Shown piece after piece: positions 25,333 through 36,907 of a DNA stretch of 64,000 bases; positions within the stretch are counted from its first letter, which is position 1, and every line of letters begins with the position of its first letter. The notes under the pieces are model-generated. The model did not search any database. It saw only the letters and a list, made by a program, of their open reading frames with translations, and had not been told where the DNA came from. Source of the DNA: Camellia lanceoleosa (taxonomy: Eukaryota > Streptophyta > Magnoliopsida > Ericales > Theaceae); the NCBI GenBank assembly GCA_025200525.1, contig CM045758.1:7312580-7376579 (forward strand), in the 5' to 3' direction. The translations under genes were made by a program, and so were the position numbers.

Positions 25333-27037
25333 CTATCCTCAGCTTTCCTCAATAAGTTCTTATCAACTGTATGTGGAGGTTAGTGTCTCTGAAAATCATA
25401 TAACAAGACATTGTGGTTTAAATTTGATCAGTACATTCATATGATAGGTAGTCTGTGAAGAGCTGGAGTGGCTTCCTTTTTATCCAGGCATTACTAGACA
25501 TTGTGGTCTACATGCATATTTTCACTTCAAATCTGCCTCTGTAATGCACTCTCTCTAACTTACTATACATATTTTCTTTCCTTCTCCTTTCGCTTATTTA
25601 TTTTTTGGGAATTGTTTGTCAAGGACTATTTCTATGTTTTCTGAAAAATAAAAATGGAAACAGGCCCTTGGGTTTCAACCAAGGTCTATAATTTCTTTAG
25701 TTTTCATTAACTCAACAGTCTTTCTCCCAAATCCCATGTATTTGGATTGACTATTTAAAATCTATTTTTCCGTTTAGATTGGTTATATTTTTTGCTAGAC
25801 CAATTGCAAATATCTATTCTCACTGTCTTTAAGTTCTCACCCCATGTTTGTTCTGGTTCCTTTTTTTTGAACATTATCAATTAAAATTACAGCCACTGCA
25901 TACCAGTTGGGTTCTTTTACAAGAAAAGAAAATTATTCATGTAAGCATTATGTCATAAAGAAGAAGAGCTACTACATAAAGAAGCAATAATGAAAATGAG
26001 ACATACAATTTATGCTATACAACACGCCAAGTAATGTATCACTGCAAACCAAGTAACTGGTCTGGCAAGATGTCTAAGTTCAGGAATGTCACTAACAGAG
26101 TCTTGTTAGGAGAAAAACTCGGTATTGGAAAAAAGAAAAAAAAAAGTAAGAAAGAAGTGGAGCATCAGAATCACGTATTTGATTAGAGAGTTTCCTTTTT
26201 CCTAATTCATGACAATCACCCAAACAATGTGCAATAGAAATTCAATTTGACAACCTCAAACTAATATAGCAAAAGACAAAATGTTGACCCATAAGCCTCC
26301 AACAAGCTAAAAACTGAATGAATGAACCACCAATATTGAACATGATAAATGCTTCTAGTCAAGCCAAAAAATATTGAACATGCTACATAATCAATACACT
26401 GTAAAGGAAGTATTATTCTCAAAGTCGATCATGTAAAATTCAACAGAAAAACAAAAGATGATTTTGAATCAAAAAATAAAAAGGAAGATGATTTTTTAAA
26501 TGGTGAACGGATTAAGAGAAAATTCATATTCTAATGAACAGAGCAAAGCCAAAGCCAATCATGTCTTATTGTGTTCTATGGTCTTACAGTGTGCAGAGCC
26601 TGAGATGTTGAAATTGAGCCGGCCATTTTGAGAAGATGTACAAATAAACAGAGCTCTTACAGTGTTGCTTCAGAAAGCGGAGGTCGCCTTTGTTCATAAG
26701 CTCCTGTCTCCCTATGAATCCTTGCTGCTTGAGATCATAAAGTTGAAATGAAACTGCAAGGGAGAAAAATTTAGGTTAATTGAATAGAAATCAAATCAAA
26801 ATCAAAATCAAAACCCTAGAAATCAAAATCAAAACTCTAGAAATCAAATCAAAATCAAAGAGAGATGAGAGAGGAGAAACTGAATTAATCGAATAAAGGA
26901 TGCAATCCAAGGCTCTCACCGAATTAATCCAAGGCTCGGAATTAGAATCAAATGTCAAGTTCGGAATCAATCGATTGGTGCTTGTGTAACTAACATCATC
27001 GGAGGGGCAGTGGCTGGTGGTGGTTCTTTGGTGAATT

Positions 27038-27072
<35 letters not shown>

Positions 27073-27290
27073 AATGTGTGAGCTAATAGATTGCTATAAA
27101 TCTGCTTTAAAAAAAATTGTTATTTTTGTATTTAAAAAAAAAACTGTTATTTTTGTATTAAATAAAAACTGGGATGCAAAAAAATTGTGTAATTTTAACA
27201 ATATTAATAAAAAAAAATTAGAGTAGAAAATTTTAGAAAAAAAAATTTAAGTATAAGTTTATAAATTATTTTTGTATTAAAATTTTTTTT
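25333..27290. other. No gene seen; CACTA-1 interior
   Basis: AT-rich sequence with no recognisable exon or element boundary. Two short direct repeats of AAATCAAAATCAAAAC-type text lie near 26790-26860. It may contain more captured host noncoding DNA. Confidence 0.5.
27039..27069 (+). repeat. (GA)n microsatellite
   Basis: About 15 GA units in the CACTA-1 interior. Confidence 0.95.
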
Positions 27291-27316
27291 AATAAAAGTT
27301 TTCACGACATGCTAAT

Positions 27317-27738
27317 TGTGGTGAATGTGGTTTGGAAATACTCTTCAAATCCTGGAAGACGCCAACGATCCTCTTCTAGTCACCTGCAAAAATACAAACT
27401 CGATTAGTGCGGGATTAGCACTCAAGCGGACAAGTCGATCCTCCTCGAGCTTGCTTACTAAGTTTATAGAAGTGTTTCTTACATACCTTTATTAATCTGA
27501 AGCTCTTGTATTTATAGTCACTTTTCAGCCTCGGGGCCAGAGTCTACTTTTTTCTTTTGTTTATGTATTCTTCCATTTATCCTGACACGCTTTTTCCAGT
27601 ATGTTCGGCCCAAAGATCCTACTCGGCGTCTTGGCAAAGCAGAAGGGAGCCGTTCAACATCCGGCTCCCGAGGCGAAGGAGCCGTTCGTACCCGACTCCT
27701 GTCTTGTCGCTTGACCCTTTAATTACTCGGCTCCCACA
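27317..27738 (-). repeat. Tat 3' LTR
   Basis: The 422-bp LTR starts (minus strand) TGTGGGAGCCGAGTAATTAA and ends CACA. It matches 36464-36902 except for small gaps, including loss of bases at AACTCGATTAG versus AACTCCGGTCGGGGGTGCCG. Confidence 0.93.
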
Positions 27739-27752
27739 GTTGCCCCCAAGCA
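27739..27752 (-). promoter_or_regulatory. Tat polypurine tract
   Basis: On the minus strand GCTTGGGGGCAAC directly precedes the 3' LTR tip TGTGGGAG, as expected for the plus-strand primer. Confidence 0.8.
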
Positions 27753-28091
27753 TCTTGTCAGCGGCGGTTTGGGACGAGGTGCTTAGCGATTTTCAAATAC
27801 TACATCTTGAAGTTCTTGGGGCTTCGACTTTTTACGCGGTTGTTTAGTTACTCCCCCTTAAATCCACCCCTCAGACTCCCGTCCCTTCGTGCACGCCTAT
27901 TCGTTATGACTTGGAGCCTGGTGTCCCTTCGAATTCATGATTCATGACGCTGGCCGCTAGAGTGCTCTTCGAACCATTCTTGCACCCCTTCCATCTGCGA
28001 TACTCTTCACTTTTGTAAGTTTTTCCCTTCTCAACTCTGAAGCTTTTCCTAATTTGTTTACTCCGTCGCGTATTCTTACAATCAATAGATT

Positions 28092-30085
28092 ATGGCAAAG
28101 TATTTAAGAGACCTTCTTTCTCCGGGTCGAGTTGTTGATTTTAGACGTCATTTCTCCATTCCTGACGATGTCCACCTATCGTTAGTGGCGGACCGCACTC
28201 TCGACATGGAGAGTGAGGAAGAAACCTCGATTGTCTTTCCCCTTCTGTCGATCGCAGAGGGGGGAGTTCGCTTTCCCCTTCACCCGCTTCTGAGGGCTGT
28301 TCTTCGCCATTGGGATTTGATTCCTTCCCAGCTCAATGTAAATTTCTTTAGAATTATAATGGGGGTCGTAGCGTTGAACCGTCGCCTTGGTATAAATCTC
28401 GGCGTCCTTGCCATTACGCTCTGGCCAGATCCTCTGGCCGGCACGGACGTTACTTCCTCAGGGCTAAGGACACAGATCACCAGTTGATCACTATGCTTTC
28501 CAGCTCTGGAAAACGAGTCGATGACGTTATGGTCGTTGTCGCGTGGCTGGAATTGGCGAGGAGGATCGCGTCGATCCTATTCCTAGACGTAGGGGCGAAC
28601 CAGGTCGCCGAATGCCCTTTTACAGATATTGGACATTTGTATCTGCCATATCCTATTTTCTTGAATCTCACGGCTTATCTTTTGCAGGGAACGAGTTGAA
28701 AAAAGTCCTAGCTTCAACCGACGACATCGTTCTTTCGGACATCAGGATTGCTCTTAATTATTTCGGCCGTCGCAGTCTTTATAAGCAGGGAAGGCGGCTC
28801 ACGTCTGCTTTGCTCACGAGCCTTATCGACCTTTTAATTGCGGAAAATATACCGATTCCGAAAGGGGAAGATTTTCTCGTCGCTCGTATTTTGTCCGACT
28901 TCAGAAATTTGAGGCAGATAGGATTTGAAGGGTCCGATTTGGAGAATCTGAAATGTAAAGCGCGCATCGGATCACTCGAGGCGAATCGAGGAGGTATTGG
29001 ATTGACGATTGTCTGCTTTGGTCTTAGAAGCGTTCACCATGACGGCAGCTCTTCAGCGTCTGAGATAACCCTTCCGTCTCGGCTCTGTTGGCATGGTGGG
29101 TTAAGCGACAAAGCTTGCTAAGAAGGCGAATCACGGAGAGGTTGGCAAGGAGAAGAAGCGGAGGGCCTTTCAACCGAACCGCCTTCTTTGAATCTCGGCG
29201 TTCCCTCCTAGTTATTGAATCGAAATCCTTGCAAATTGTTGAGGAGGCAGCGAGTAAGAGTCTTTGAATCCACGCTGGTTGGGAAGCCGTCGGAAGTTGA
29301 GGAAAGTCGAGAAACGCTCTAGAGATCATGAGGTCGGTTTAGAAGATCAATGCGCAAAGCGTCCTCGAGCGGTGGGATCGGTGGTCGTGCCCTTTGTGAT
29401 TCGGCCGATGGTGAGAAATATGCGGTTCCATCGGATGCCTCGGCATAATGACCTAGAGGTCGCGTTACGTAACAGCGTCTTTGTCATTACCGTCTCGTCA
29501 CGGAGGCTTTCCTTTGAGTCGGATTCGAATCGACAATGTTAGCCAGCGATCGGCCCTTTTAGTGTGTATTCGATTTTCCTTCATTCAAAGCGTTGTTAGC
29601 GTTATGCTTGTTTTGAGTCATTCTTTTGCGGTAGTTGGTAGGATAGCCGATGTGGGCGCCGCCATCTCGGCGCCATCAAGGAGATTAGTAAAACGCGAGA
29701 ACAGGGCCGGAGGAAAAAAGCCGAGGACGAGTTTTTAAGGCGGAAGCTTCTCGGCGGAGGTGCGGTGGAGAAAGCTCGTGATGCGGATAGGTTGAGCGGA
29801 GGCGAGAAGAAGGCCGACGACTTAGGCTTTGCTTATCCAAAAAAGCCGTTGCTGACCTGGAGGCCGAGTTGGTTGAGGTGAAAGCGGCGAAAGAAATCTT
29901 AGAGTCAAAATATTTGGCCGGGAAAGAAATTTGGGCTCATGAAGTCTGTGGAACAGTCACCGGTTTGAGAATCGAGATTCAAACATGGTTGTACAGGGCC
30001 CTTCTGCGGTGGCGTTTATTTGAATGTGCCAATACCGTATGAGCAAGTGGACATCGATCCATTGGAGACTGATTCGGAGGATTGA
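28092..30085 (+). pseudogene. Antisense ORF (aORF) of Tat element, broken
   Basis: The frame runs opposite to gag-pol between the integrase and the 3' LTR, the position of antisense ORFs in Tat elements. It starts ATG at 28092 (MAKYLRDLL). The region FPLHPLLRAVLRHWDLIPSQ followed by NFFRIIMGVVALNRRLG resembles the N-terminal block of plant proteins listed as putative gypsy-type transposon (Pfam Transposase_28). A frame change after 28487 moves to a frame open from 28543 to 29121, with further breaks after that. The end is set by an acidic tail, VDIDPLETDSED, and TGA at 30083-30085. The role of aORF proteins is unknown. The family match is from memory of the motif, not a search. Confidence 0.65.
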
Positions 30086-30335
30086 TGTTTATGATACACA
30101 GTATTTTCTGTCGTGTGGTTTTTGGTATTTTGTGTTTATAGTCTGAATGGACGTTGATACCTTTTGTAATTATAAGATGTTAGCAATTTATGCGTAATGT
30201 GATGACGTTTCCGTAGTTTTATGGTGACGTTTTATTTTTGTAATTATACAATGTTAAATTGATTCAAAACAAATCTGCCGGTTCCCTTGGATGGCTTGGC
30301 TCGAGCGTGGAAGGTCTAGTTCACACGGGCTGGAT

Positions 30336-30822
30336 CTGCCCGTGCGTTGGCCAGGGCTCGAGCGTTAAAAACCGAATAGTTCACGCTCGAGGGCTAGCCG
30401 AGGCATCGTCAAGTATTCGGCCGAATAGATTATTAAATCTGCCCTTGCGTTGGATAGTGCTCGAGCGTTAAAAGCTGAATAGTTCACGCTCGAGGGCTGG
30501 TCGGGCATCGTTAAGTATTTAGCCGAATAGATTAATAAATCTGCCCTTGCGTTGGACAGTGCTCGAGCGTTAAAAGCCGAATAGTTCACGCTCGAGGGCT
30601 GGTCAAGGCATGCTTAAGTATTTAGCCGAATAGATTAATAAATCTGCCCTTGCGTTGCAGTGCTCGAGCGTTAAAAGCCGAATAGTTCACGCTCGAGGGC
30701 TGGTCAAGGCATGCTTAAGTATTTAGCCGAATAGATTAATAAATCTGCCCTTGCGTTGGACAGTGCTCGAGCGTTAAAAGCCGAATAGATTAATAAATCT
30801 GCCCTTGCGTTGCGGGGCTCGG
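30336..30822 (+). repeat. Tandem array of 102-bp units (Tat 3' region)
   Basis: Units start with CTGCCC(T/G)TGCGTTG at 30336, 30439, 30541, 30644, 30745 and, shortened, 30799. Each full unit has an inverted repeat, CTCGAGCG and CGCTCGAG, separated by about 20 bases, so each can form a stem. Later units are more alike than the first, which suggests expansion at the right side. Confidence 0.95.
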
Positions 30823-30914
30823 CGTCTTACACATTTTATTGTAATATTTAGGCACTTATTACAATATTTTGCATCGCGTGGCGTAGCGTTGAAATGCCCC
30901 AAAGCGATCTTGTC

Positions 30915-32190
30915 AAAAGGTGTCATGCACCAAAGGGGCTCGAATCAGGAGACTTATTACGATACGAGGTGTCATGCACCAAGGGCTCGAATCCGGAGAC
31001 TTGTTCGTACTGGTGTCATGCACCAAAGGGCTCGAATCCGGAGACTTATTGAATCGTGACATCCACGAAGGCGCTCGAATCCGGAGACTTGTTCGACCTT
31101 GAGGTTTCATGCACCAAAGGGCTCGAATCTGGAGACTTATTCGTACTGAGGTGTCATGCACCAAAGGGCTCGAATCCGGAGACTTATTCGCCAATCGTGA
31201 CATCCACGAAGGGCTCGAATCAGGAGACTTGTTGACTGAGGTGTCATGCAAAGGGGCTCGAATCGGAGACTTATTCGGAATCGTGACATCCACGAAGGCG
31301 CTCGAATCCGGAGACTTGTTGACCGAGGTTTCATGCACCAAAGGCTCCAACCGAGACTTATTGCCAATCGTGACATCCACGAAGGCGCTCGAATCCGGAG
31401 ACTTGTTCGCCTGAGGTTTCATGCACCAAAGGCTCGAATCCGGAGACTTATTACGCCAATCGTGACATCCACGAAGGCGCTCGAATCCGGAGACTTGTTG
31501 ACCGAGGTTTCATGCACCAAAGGGCTCGAATCGGAGACTTATTACGTGTCGTGACATCCGAAGGCGCTCGAATCCGGAGACTTGTTCGACCCTGGTTTCA
31601 TGCACCAAAGGGGCTCGAATCTGGAGACTTATTCGCCCTGGTGTCATGCACCAAAGGCTCGAATCGGAGACTTATTGAATGTCGTGACATCCACGAAGGC
31701 GCTCGAATCCGGAGACTTGTTCGCCGAGGTGTCATGCGAAGGCGCTCGAATCCGGAGACTTGTTCGCCTGAGGTTTCATGCACCAAAGGGGCTCGAATCC
31801 GGAGACTTGTTGAAATCGTGACATCCACGAAGGCGCTCGAATCCGGAGACTTGTTCGTACTGAGGTTTCATGCACCAAAGGGCTCGAATCAGGAGACTTG
31901 TTACGCCAATCGTGACATCCACGAAGGCGCTCTGAATCCGGAGACTTGTTCGTACGAGGTTTCATGCACCAAAGGGCCCGAATCCGGAGACTTACGGCCA
32001 ATCGTGACATCCGAAGGCGCTCGAATCCGGAGACTTGTTCGGCCCTGAGGTTTCATGCACCAAAGGGGCTCCGAATCCGGAGACTTGTTCTGGCCAATCG
32101 TGACATCCACGAAGGGCGCTCCGAATCCGGAGACTTGTTCGGCCCTGAGGTTTCATGCACCAAAGGGGCTCTGAATCCGGAGACTTGTTG
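30915..32190 (+). repeat. Tandem array of about 50-bp/100-bp units (Tat 3' region)
   Basis: About two dozen half-units each end with AATCCGGAGACTTGTT. Two alternating types are seen, one with TCATGCACCAAAGGGGCTC and one with CGTGACATCCACGAAGGCGCTC, giving a higher-order period of about 100 bp. The units at 32040-32190 are the fullest. Others lack 1-10 bases at the same spots (GG or CC runs and GGCC). The overlapping open frames on both strands are products of the repeat and are not genes. Confidence 0.95.
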
Positions 32191-32280
32191 AGCTTTGAAG
32201 TGTTGAGCTTAAACATGTGAAAACGCGAGATCTTGGATTTACAAGGATATTGTGTACAAATATCAAGCCCACAGGTCGGG

Positions 32281-33420
32281 TTATTGATAAAATTTTCGTA
32301 GATGTGTTGAATTCCACGGCCGAGGCAGGTTTCTCCCTGACATGTCTGACAACCAATATGCCCCTGTTCCTGCAACGGAATCTATTTGATAGGGACCGTC
32401 CCAGTTCGGACCAAGCTTTCCATCGGTCGGCCTCCGATCGGCCGGCACCTTCTTGAGACCCGGCTCTCTGGATTGTGGCGGCCTTTGGACCCGCCGATTG
32501 TATGACTTGGCGAGCTGCTGCTGATAGCGAGCCATGGACGCCAAGGCACGATCTCTTCGTTCTTCAATCAGAACCAGGTCCAAAGCAAGCATCATGTCGT
32601 TTCGACCCGTGTCGAAGGCTTGTGATCTGAGGGTTGGTAGGCTGATCTCTGGGGGTAAGATTGCACGGGTTCAAGCACAAGGCAAGCGGTGTTTCTCCGG
32701 TGGATCGTCTTGGTGTTGTTCGATGGGCCCATAGTACATGGCAACTCTTGACCCACTTGCCCTTGGCGCTTTCCGGACCTCTTTTGATGCCGTCCAAGAT
32801 GGATTTGTTCGAAGATTCCGCTGGCCGTTGCTTTGGGGGTGGCCGTGAAAGTAGGGTACAATCTGGTATTTGCCGCCTGACTCTCGGTACCGCCACAATC
32901 AAGCGGGTGCCATTATCTGAGATCAATGCTCTTGGAATGCCAAATCGTGTAATGATGTTTCTCCACAAAGCAGCAATGTCGGTCTCTCGTATATGGGTTA
33001 GAGCCTCTGACCCACTTTGTGAAATAATCTGTTGCTACGATTAGAAATCGCTTGTTCCACAGGGCCTGGCGATGGTCCTACAATATCAAGCCCCATGAGC
33101 AAGCGGCGGGGCTAGTGATTGAATTCAAAAGCTTCGCGGTGATGGGTTAGTGGGGAAAACTTTTGGCATTGTTAGCATTTCTTGACATAATCTTGTCGTC
33201 GGCTCTCATAGTCGGCGATAATATCCCTGTGTTATCGCCCGATGGGCAAGGAGCGCCCAGTGTGCACCACAATTTGCCTTCATGTATCTCGGTGGCGGCT
33301 CCTCTACTCTGTCACGGTGCCGCACTCGGTATGGGCGAGAGGATTTTTGTAAAGTCCCCTTGTGGATCAAGGTAGTATCGCGAGCCTTGTTTAGCGACTT
33401 GTGTGCTTCTTTTTATCCTC
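32281..33420 (-). pseudogene. pol: Tat integrase (broken)
   Basis: The integrase would insert the cDNA into the genome. The zinc-binding part is near 33185-33090 (CQKF, then a His-rich stretch). The core has FGIPRALISDNGT at about 32945 with a catalytic Asp and, in another frame, YQIVPYF and HPQSNGQ. Downstream are WVKSCHVLWAHRTTPRRSTG and the C-terminal PNWDGPYQIDSV and LPRPWNSTHLRKFY, which are typical of plant Gypsy integrases. The reading frame switches at least three times between 32970 and 32590 because 1-2 bases are missing at several places. Confidence 0.88.
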
Positions 33421-35110
33421 CGGGAGTTGCTCGAGAAGAAAGGAACGCGGCAATGGGGTCCTTCCAACTTGGGCGGATTCTATGATATTGATGTGGGTCT
33501 CCTCAGAAGGCCGACTTGGTTCGGGGCGAAGCCCACTTCGATGGTGCGCAGAGCTCGGAGTTGATGGCGGAGGCCAAGCAAGCCAGGCATCCGTGTGTAT
33601 TTTGATCGCGTGTTATTTGGTTTAGTTAAGTGATGGTCGAATTTCGCCGAACGAGTTAGCCGCTTTCATGTAGGCCGCCATACGCTCATCTCTCGCCGTA
33701 CTCCCCTTGGTGGTTGATTACCAATTTTGAGTCACAAAACACCAGCGATCGCCGTCGCCGAGAACATGTGCGTTCCGCGATCGGCTAGAAGGGCTTCATA
33801 TTAAACGCCGTTATTTGGCGCTCAAACCGAGCTTGACGGCTTTGTTCAATATTGCGCCGTCTGGGGACATAATTACGACGCTTGGCCACGCCCCGTGGTT
33901 AGGCGATCCATCGCATATAATTGCGGATGTCCCCAGCGTAGACTCTCCAACGGCTGACCTAACCCGGCCTTTGGTGAAGGTCCCCGAGCTTAGGTCGGCA
34001 AGCCTCCTGTGAATTCGGCCACAAAGTCGGCAAGCACCGCCTTGATTGCGGTTTTGGGTGGCCGAATGTCATATTGGCGAGTTAGAGCCCATTTGAAACT
34101 CGCATACGATGCTTCGCATTAGAATCTTGATCGAAGAAAGTCATAGCACCTTGATCTTTGTGTGCTTGGAAGTAGTGCATCAGTTTTCTTCTTTGCCATG
34201 ACGAGGCTAGGGCGAGTTTTTCTAGCGGTAGGTAGCGTGTTTGGCGTCCACCATCGCCTTGCTCACATAGTACCTTTGGTATTGTTGCCCTTCCTCCTCT
34301 TTTAATAACACGGTACGGCCGAGACGAAACGGATACAAAATGAGGGGGTCACCGGTGGCGGTGTTGTTAGAAGAGTCTTGTCGGGAGGTAGGTCTTGAGG
34401 CCGTTAAAAGGCGCCTCGCATTGACGGACCATTGAAAGCTACGCCTGGCGTAATGTCTGAAAGAATTATGCTGCAACGATCTGTAGATCGGTGATGAACT
34501 GTTGAGTCGTGACCATTCCCATCGACTTTTGGACTTCTTTGGTGAGCAGAGGCGAGTTCCAAAATTGCGTGACTTGCCTCGGGTTGGCCGATTCCTCGAT
34601 GGTTGTGATGTAGCCCAGAATTTGCAGGCCGATCCGAATGCACATTTGGAAGCATTGACTTCATTACGTACTTGCGTGGGGTGTTGAATGTCTTTTCGGA
34701 TCGGCTATATGGTTTTGTTCTTCTTTAGATTTGACCACCATGTCGTCGATGTATACTTCCATGGTGCGCCTGAGTTGTTCTTTAAACATCGTGGTGACCA
34801 ATCTTTGGTAAGTCGCCTGCATTCTTTAGTCCAAAAGGCATAACCTTGTAGCGATGGGTTCCTCTTGGAGTGAGGAATGCGTTTTATCTGATCATCTGGA
34901 TTCATGGCGTCGATGGTAGCCTCTATAGGCGTCGAGGAAACTCATCTTGACGGTGGCGTCGTCACATCGGCGAGTTGGTCAATTCTAGGCAAGGAAAGCG
35001 ATCTTTGGGGCAAGCTTTGTTGAATCCGTGAAATCGACACACACTCGCCAGGTGCCGTTCTTCTTTTTCACAACCACTGTGTTGGAGAGCCACGTGGGAT
35101 AGGTGACTTC
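33421..35110 (-). pseudogene. pol: Tat reverse transcriptase-RNase H (broken)
   Basis: On the minus strand from about 35100 the RT reads WLSNTVVVKKKNGTWRVCVD, then CPKDRFPLPRIDQLAD and MNPDDQ in shifted frames. The catalytic EVYIDDMVVKS lies near 34765-34735. The RNase H connection has LLKEEEGQQYQRYYVSKAM at about 34320-34255. Bases are missing about every 50-100 nt, so no frame exceeds about 90 codons. RNase H active-site residues could not all be placed. Confidence 0.8.
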
Positions 35111-35890
35111 TCTGATTGCCCCGGCATCAAGCAATTTGTCAACTTCCTCGACAACGGCGGGAGTGTGGTCCCCGGAGGATCGCCGCCTTCGAGCAGCCGG
35201 CCTACGAGGTCGGCGTTGAGGTGATCTTCGCGAGGCAATTTGGGTCTATTCCCGGCATTTCATACGGGGTCCACGCAAAGACGTCGAGGTTGCCGAGTAA
35301 GAAAGTGATCAGTTCCTGCTTGTCAACCTGGCTTAGGGAGGCGCCGATCATAAAAAACTTCTCCGGGCTTCCATCGATGTCAACCCGGTCTAAACCTTCC
35401 GTGGCCTTTTCGTTTGGTTGGCCAGCGTCTTCGAGACCTCTCATTTGGGCACCTCGTGAGTCTACTTGCAGTTCCTTGGCGTCTGGCGGCGAAGGTAACA
35501 TGCTTTGGCCGACGGAGCCACGGATCTGCTCAACGCCATGCTCTGTTGGGAAGCGTGGCTTGGTGGTGGTAGGCTTGGGACGGCTGCGGGGTATGTAACC
35601 ACGATCGCCCATGATGAGATTGTATGGCGATGGTAGCTGACGACCAAAAATTCGCGACCACCGTTCTCGAGCGGTAGCGGGTAGGTGATTTTTCCCAATG
35701 GGTACTCGGGTTGGCGTTGAAGCGAATAGTGGATAGGGGCGGAGTTAGATCCGAATCGTTGAACGAGTTTGATGAAGGTTCGATAGTACATAATCTCTGA
35801 AGTACTTCCACGATCGATAAGGACCGTTCTCGATAAACCTATATGCAGCGTGGCGTAACAACGAGAAGGATCTCGTGAGTGTGACACCGC
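35111..35890 (-). pseudogene. pol: Tat protease and RT N-terminus (broken)
   Basis: The aspartic protease region near 35830-35790 reads VLIDRGSTSEIMYYRTF. The family has D-[TSG]-G-S at this site, so the middle residue is Arg here, a likely inactivating change. After a frame change the segment 35612-35202 has KFFMIGASLSQ and LDVFAWTPYEMPGIDP, the conserved linker just before the RT in plant Tat and Athila elements. Confidence 0.82.
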
Positions 35891-36445
35891 TCAAATCAGA
35901 GTCGTCGAAGGTGATGCTTGCCGCTTCTCGGAGCCGGGGTCGCTTTGTTGGCGGTGGCTGCTTTTGAGGGTTTGGAAGTGATTAATTTGTATGTATCGAT
36001 TTGTCGGCGGTGTATATCATATGGACGGTTTCAAGCGGGGCGCCTCTTGGGCGACATGCGTCCTCTGTCACTTCCTCAACGTAATCCTTTGGCCGCGACC
36101 GCCGGTTTTATTGTTGTTAGTCGTCGAGGACCCGCCTTTGGGGATCGCTCGAGAACCTTGAGTCTTGCCTGGTGGGACTTTGCTTTCTCTGAGGCGGTCG
36201 CGCGGCGTTAGTTCTCAGCGATGATCTTTGTCAAACTCTGTTTGAAATGCAATCGCTTTGTTCCAAGGTCGCTTGCATCGTCTCCTGTGTTAGAATCGTT
36301 GGTGAGCTAGAGTGTGGGGCGTGCCGTTGTGCGACGGTTGCCTCTTCGAGTGTAAATGCCGGAGTAAAGTCGTCTCTCCGTCCGGTCTCGCCGGTGGCTA
36401 TCGGGGGATCTTTAGTCACGTCTTTCATGGATATATTTGAGTATT
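35891..36445 (-). pseudogene. gag: Tat gag remnant
   Basis: Only about 550 bp separate protease from PBS, whereas gag in this lineage usually takes well over 1 kb, so most of gag is deleted. A short frame 36428-36231 (MKDVTKDPPIATGETGRR) may be its N-terminus. No zinc knuckle is seen. Confidence 0.55.
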
Positions 36446-36463
36446 CCCACAGACGGCGCCAGT
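36446..36463 (-). promoter_or_regulatory. Tat primer binding site
   Basis: On the minus strand TGGCGCCGTCTGTGGGAA starts two bases after the 5' LTR end. This sequence is a familiar tRNA-primer site of plant Ty3/Gypsy elements and fixes the orientation of the element. Confidence 0.85.
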
Positions 36464-36902
36464 TGTGGTGAATGTGGTTTGGAAATACTCTTCAAATCCT
36501 GGAAGACGCCAACGATCCTCTTCTAGTCACCTGCAAAAATACAAACTCCGGTCGGGGGTGCCGGGATTAGCACTCCGACGGACAAGTCAGTCCTCCTCCA
36601 GAAAGCTTGCTTACTAAGTTTATAGAAGTGTTTCTTACATACCTTTATTAATCTGAAGCTCTTGTATTTATAGTCACTTTTCAGCCTCGGGGCCAGAGTC
36701 TACTTTTTTCTTTTGTTTATGTATTCTTCCATTTATCCTGACACGCTTTTTCCAGTATGTTCGGCCCAAAGATCCTACTCGGCGTCTTGGCAGAGCAGAA
36801 GGGAGCCGTTCAACATCCGGCTCCCAGAGCAGAAGGGAGCCGTTCAGCACCCGGCTCCCTGTGCGCATCAGGCTTCGGCCCTTTAATTACTCGGCTCCCA
36901 CA
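36464..36902 (-). repeat. Tat 5' LTR
   Basis: The 439-bp LTR has minus-strand start TGTGGGAGCCGAG and end CACA. It includes two GGCTCC(C)AGAGCAGAAGGGAG-type repeats near 36790-36845 that are partly collapsed in the other LTR. Confidence 0.93.
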
Positions 36903-36907
36903 CTAAT

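Larger units (their letters stand above)
27312..36907 (-). mobile_element. Tat-type Ty3/Gypsy retrotransposon
   Basis: The element is 27317-36902 with perfect TSD CTAAT (27312-27316 and 36903-36907), inserted in a CACTA subterminal repeat unit. It reads on the minus strand: 5' LTR at 36464-36902, PBS, short gag remnant, protease, RT, RNase H and integrase down to 32281, then tandem arrays, an antisense ORF, polypurine tract and 3' LTR. That layout, with a long region between pol and the 3' LTR holding tandem repeats and an antisense ORF, is known from Tat-lineage elements such as Retand and Grande. It is GC-richer than its surroundings. All frames are broken by many short indels. Confidence 0.93.

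Noticed and set aside
30336..32190. CRISPR-like direct repeats
   Set aside because: Units are contiguous tandem repeats without unique spacers, inside a plant retrotransposon.
30913..32375. Many overlapping frames of 60-178 codons on both strands
   Set aside because: They come from a tandem array whose unit happens to lack stops in several frames. The only real coding sequence at the edge is the integrase C-terminus.
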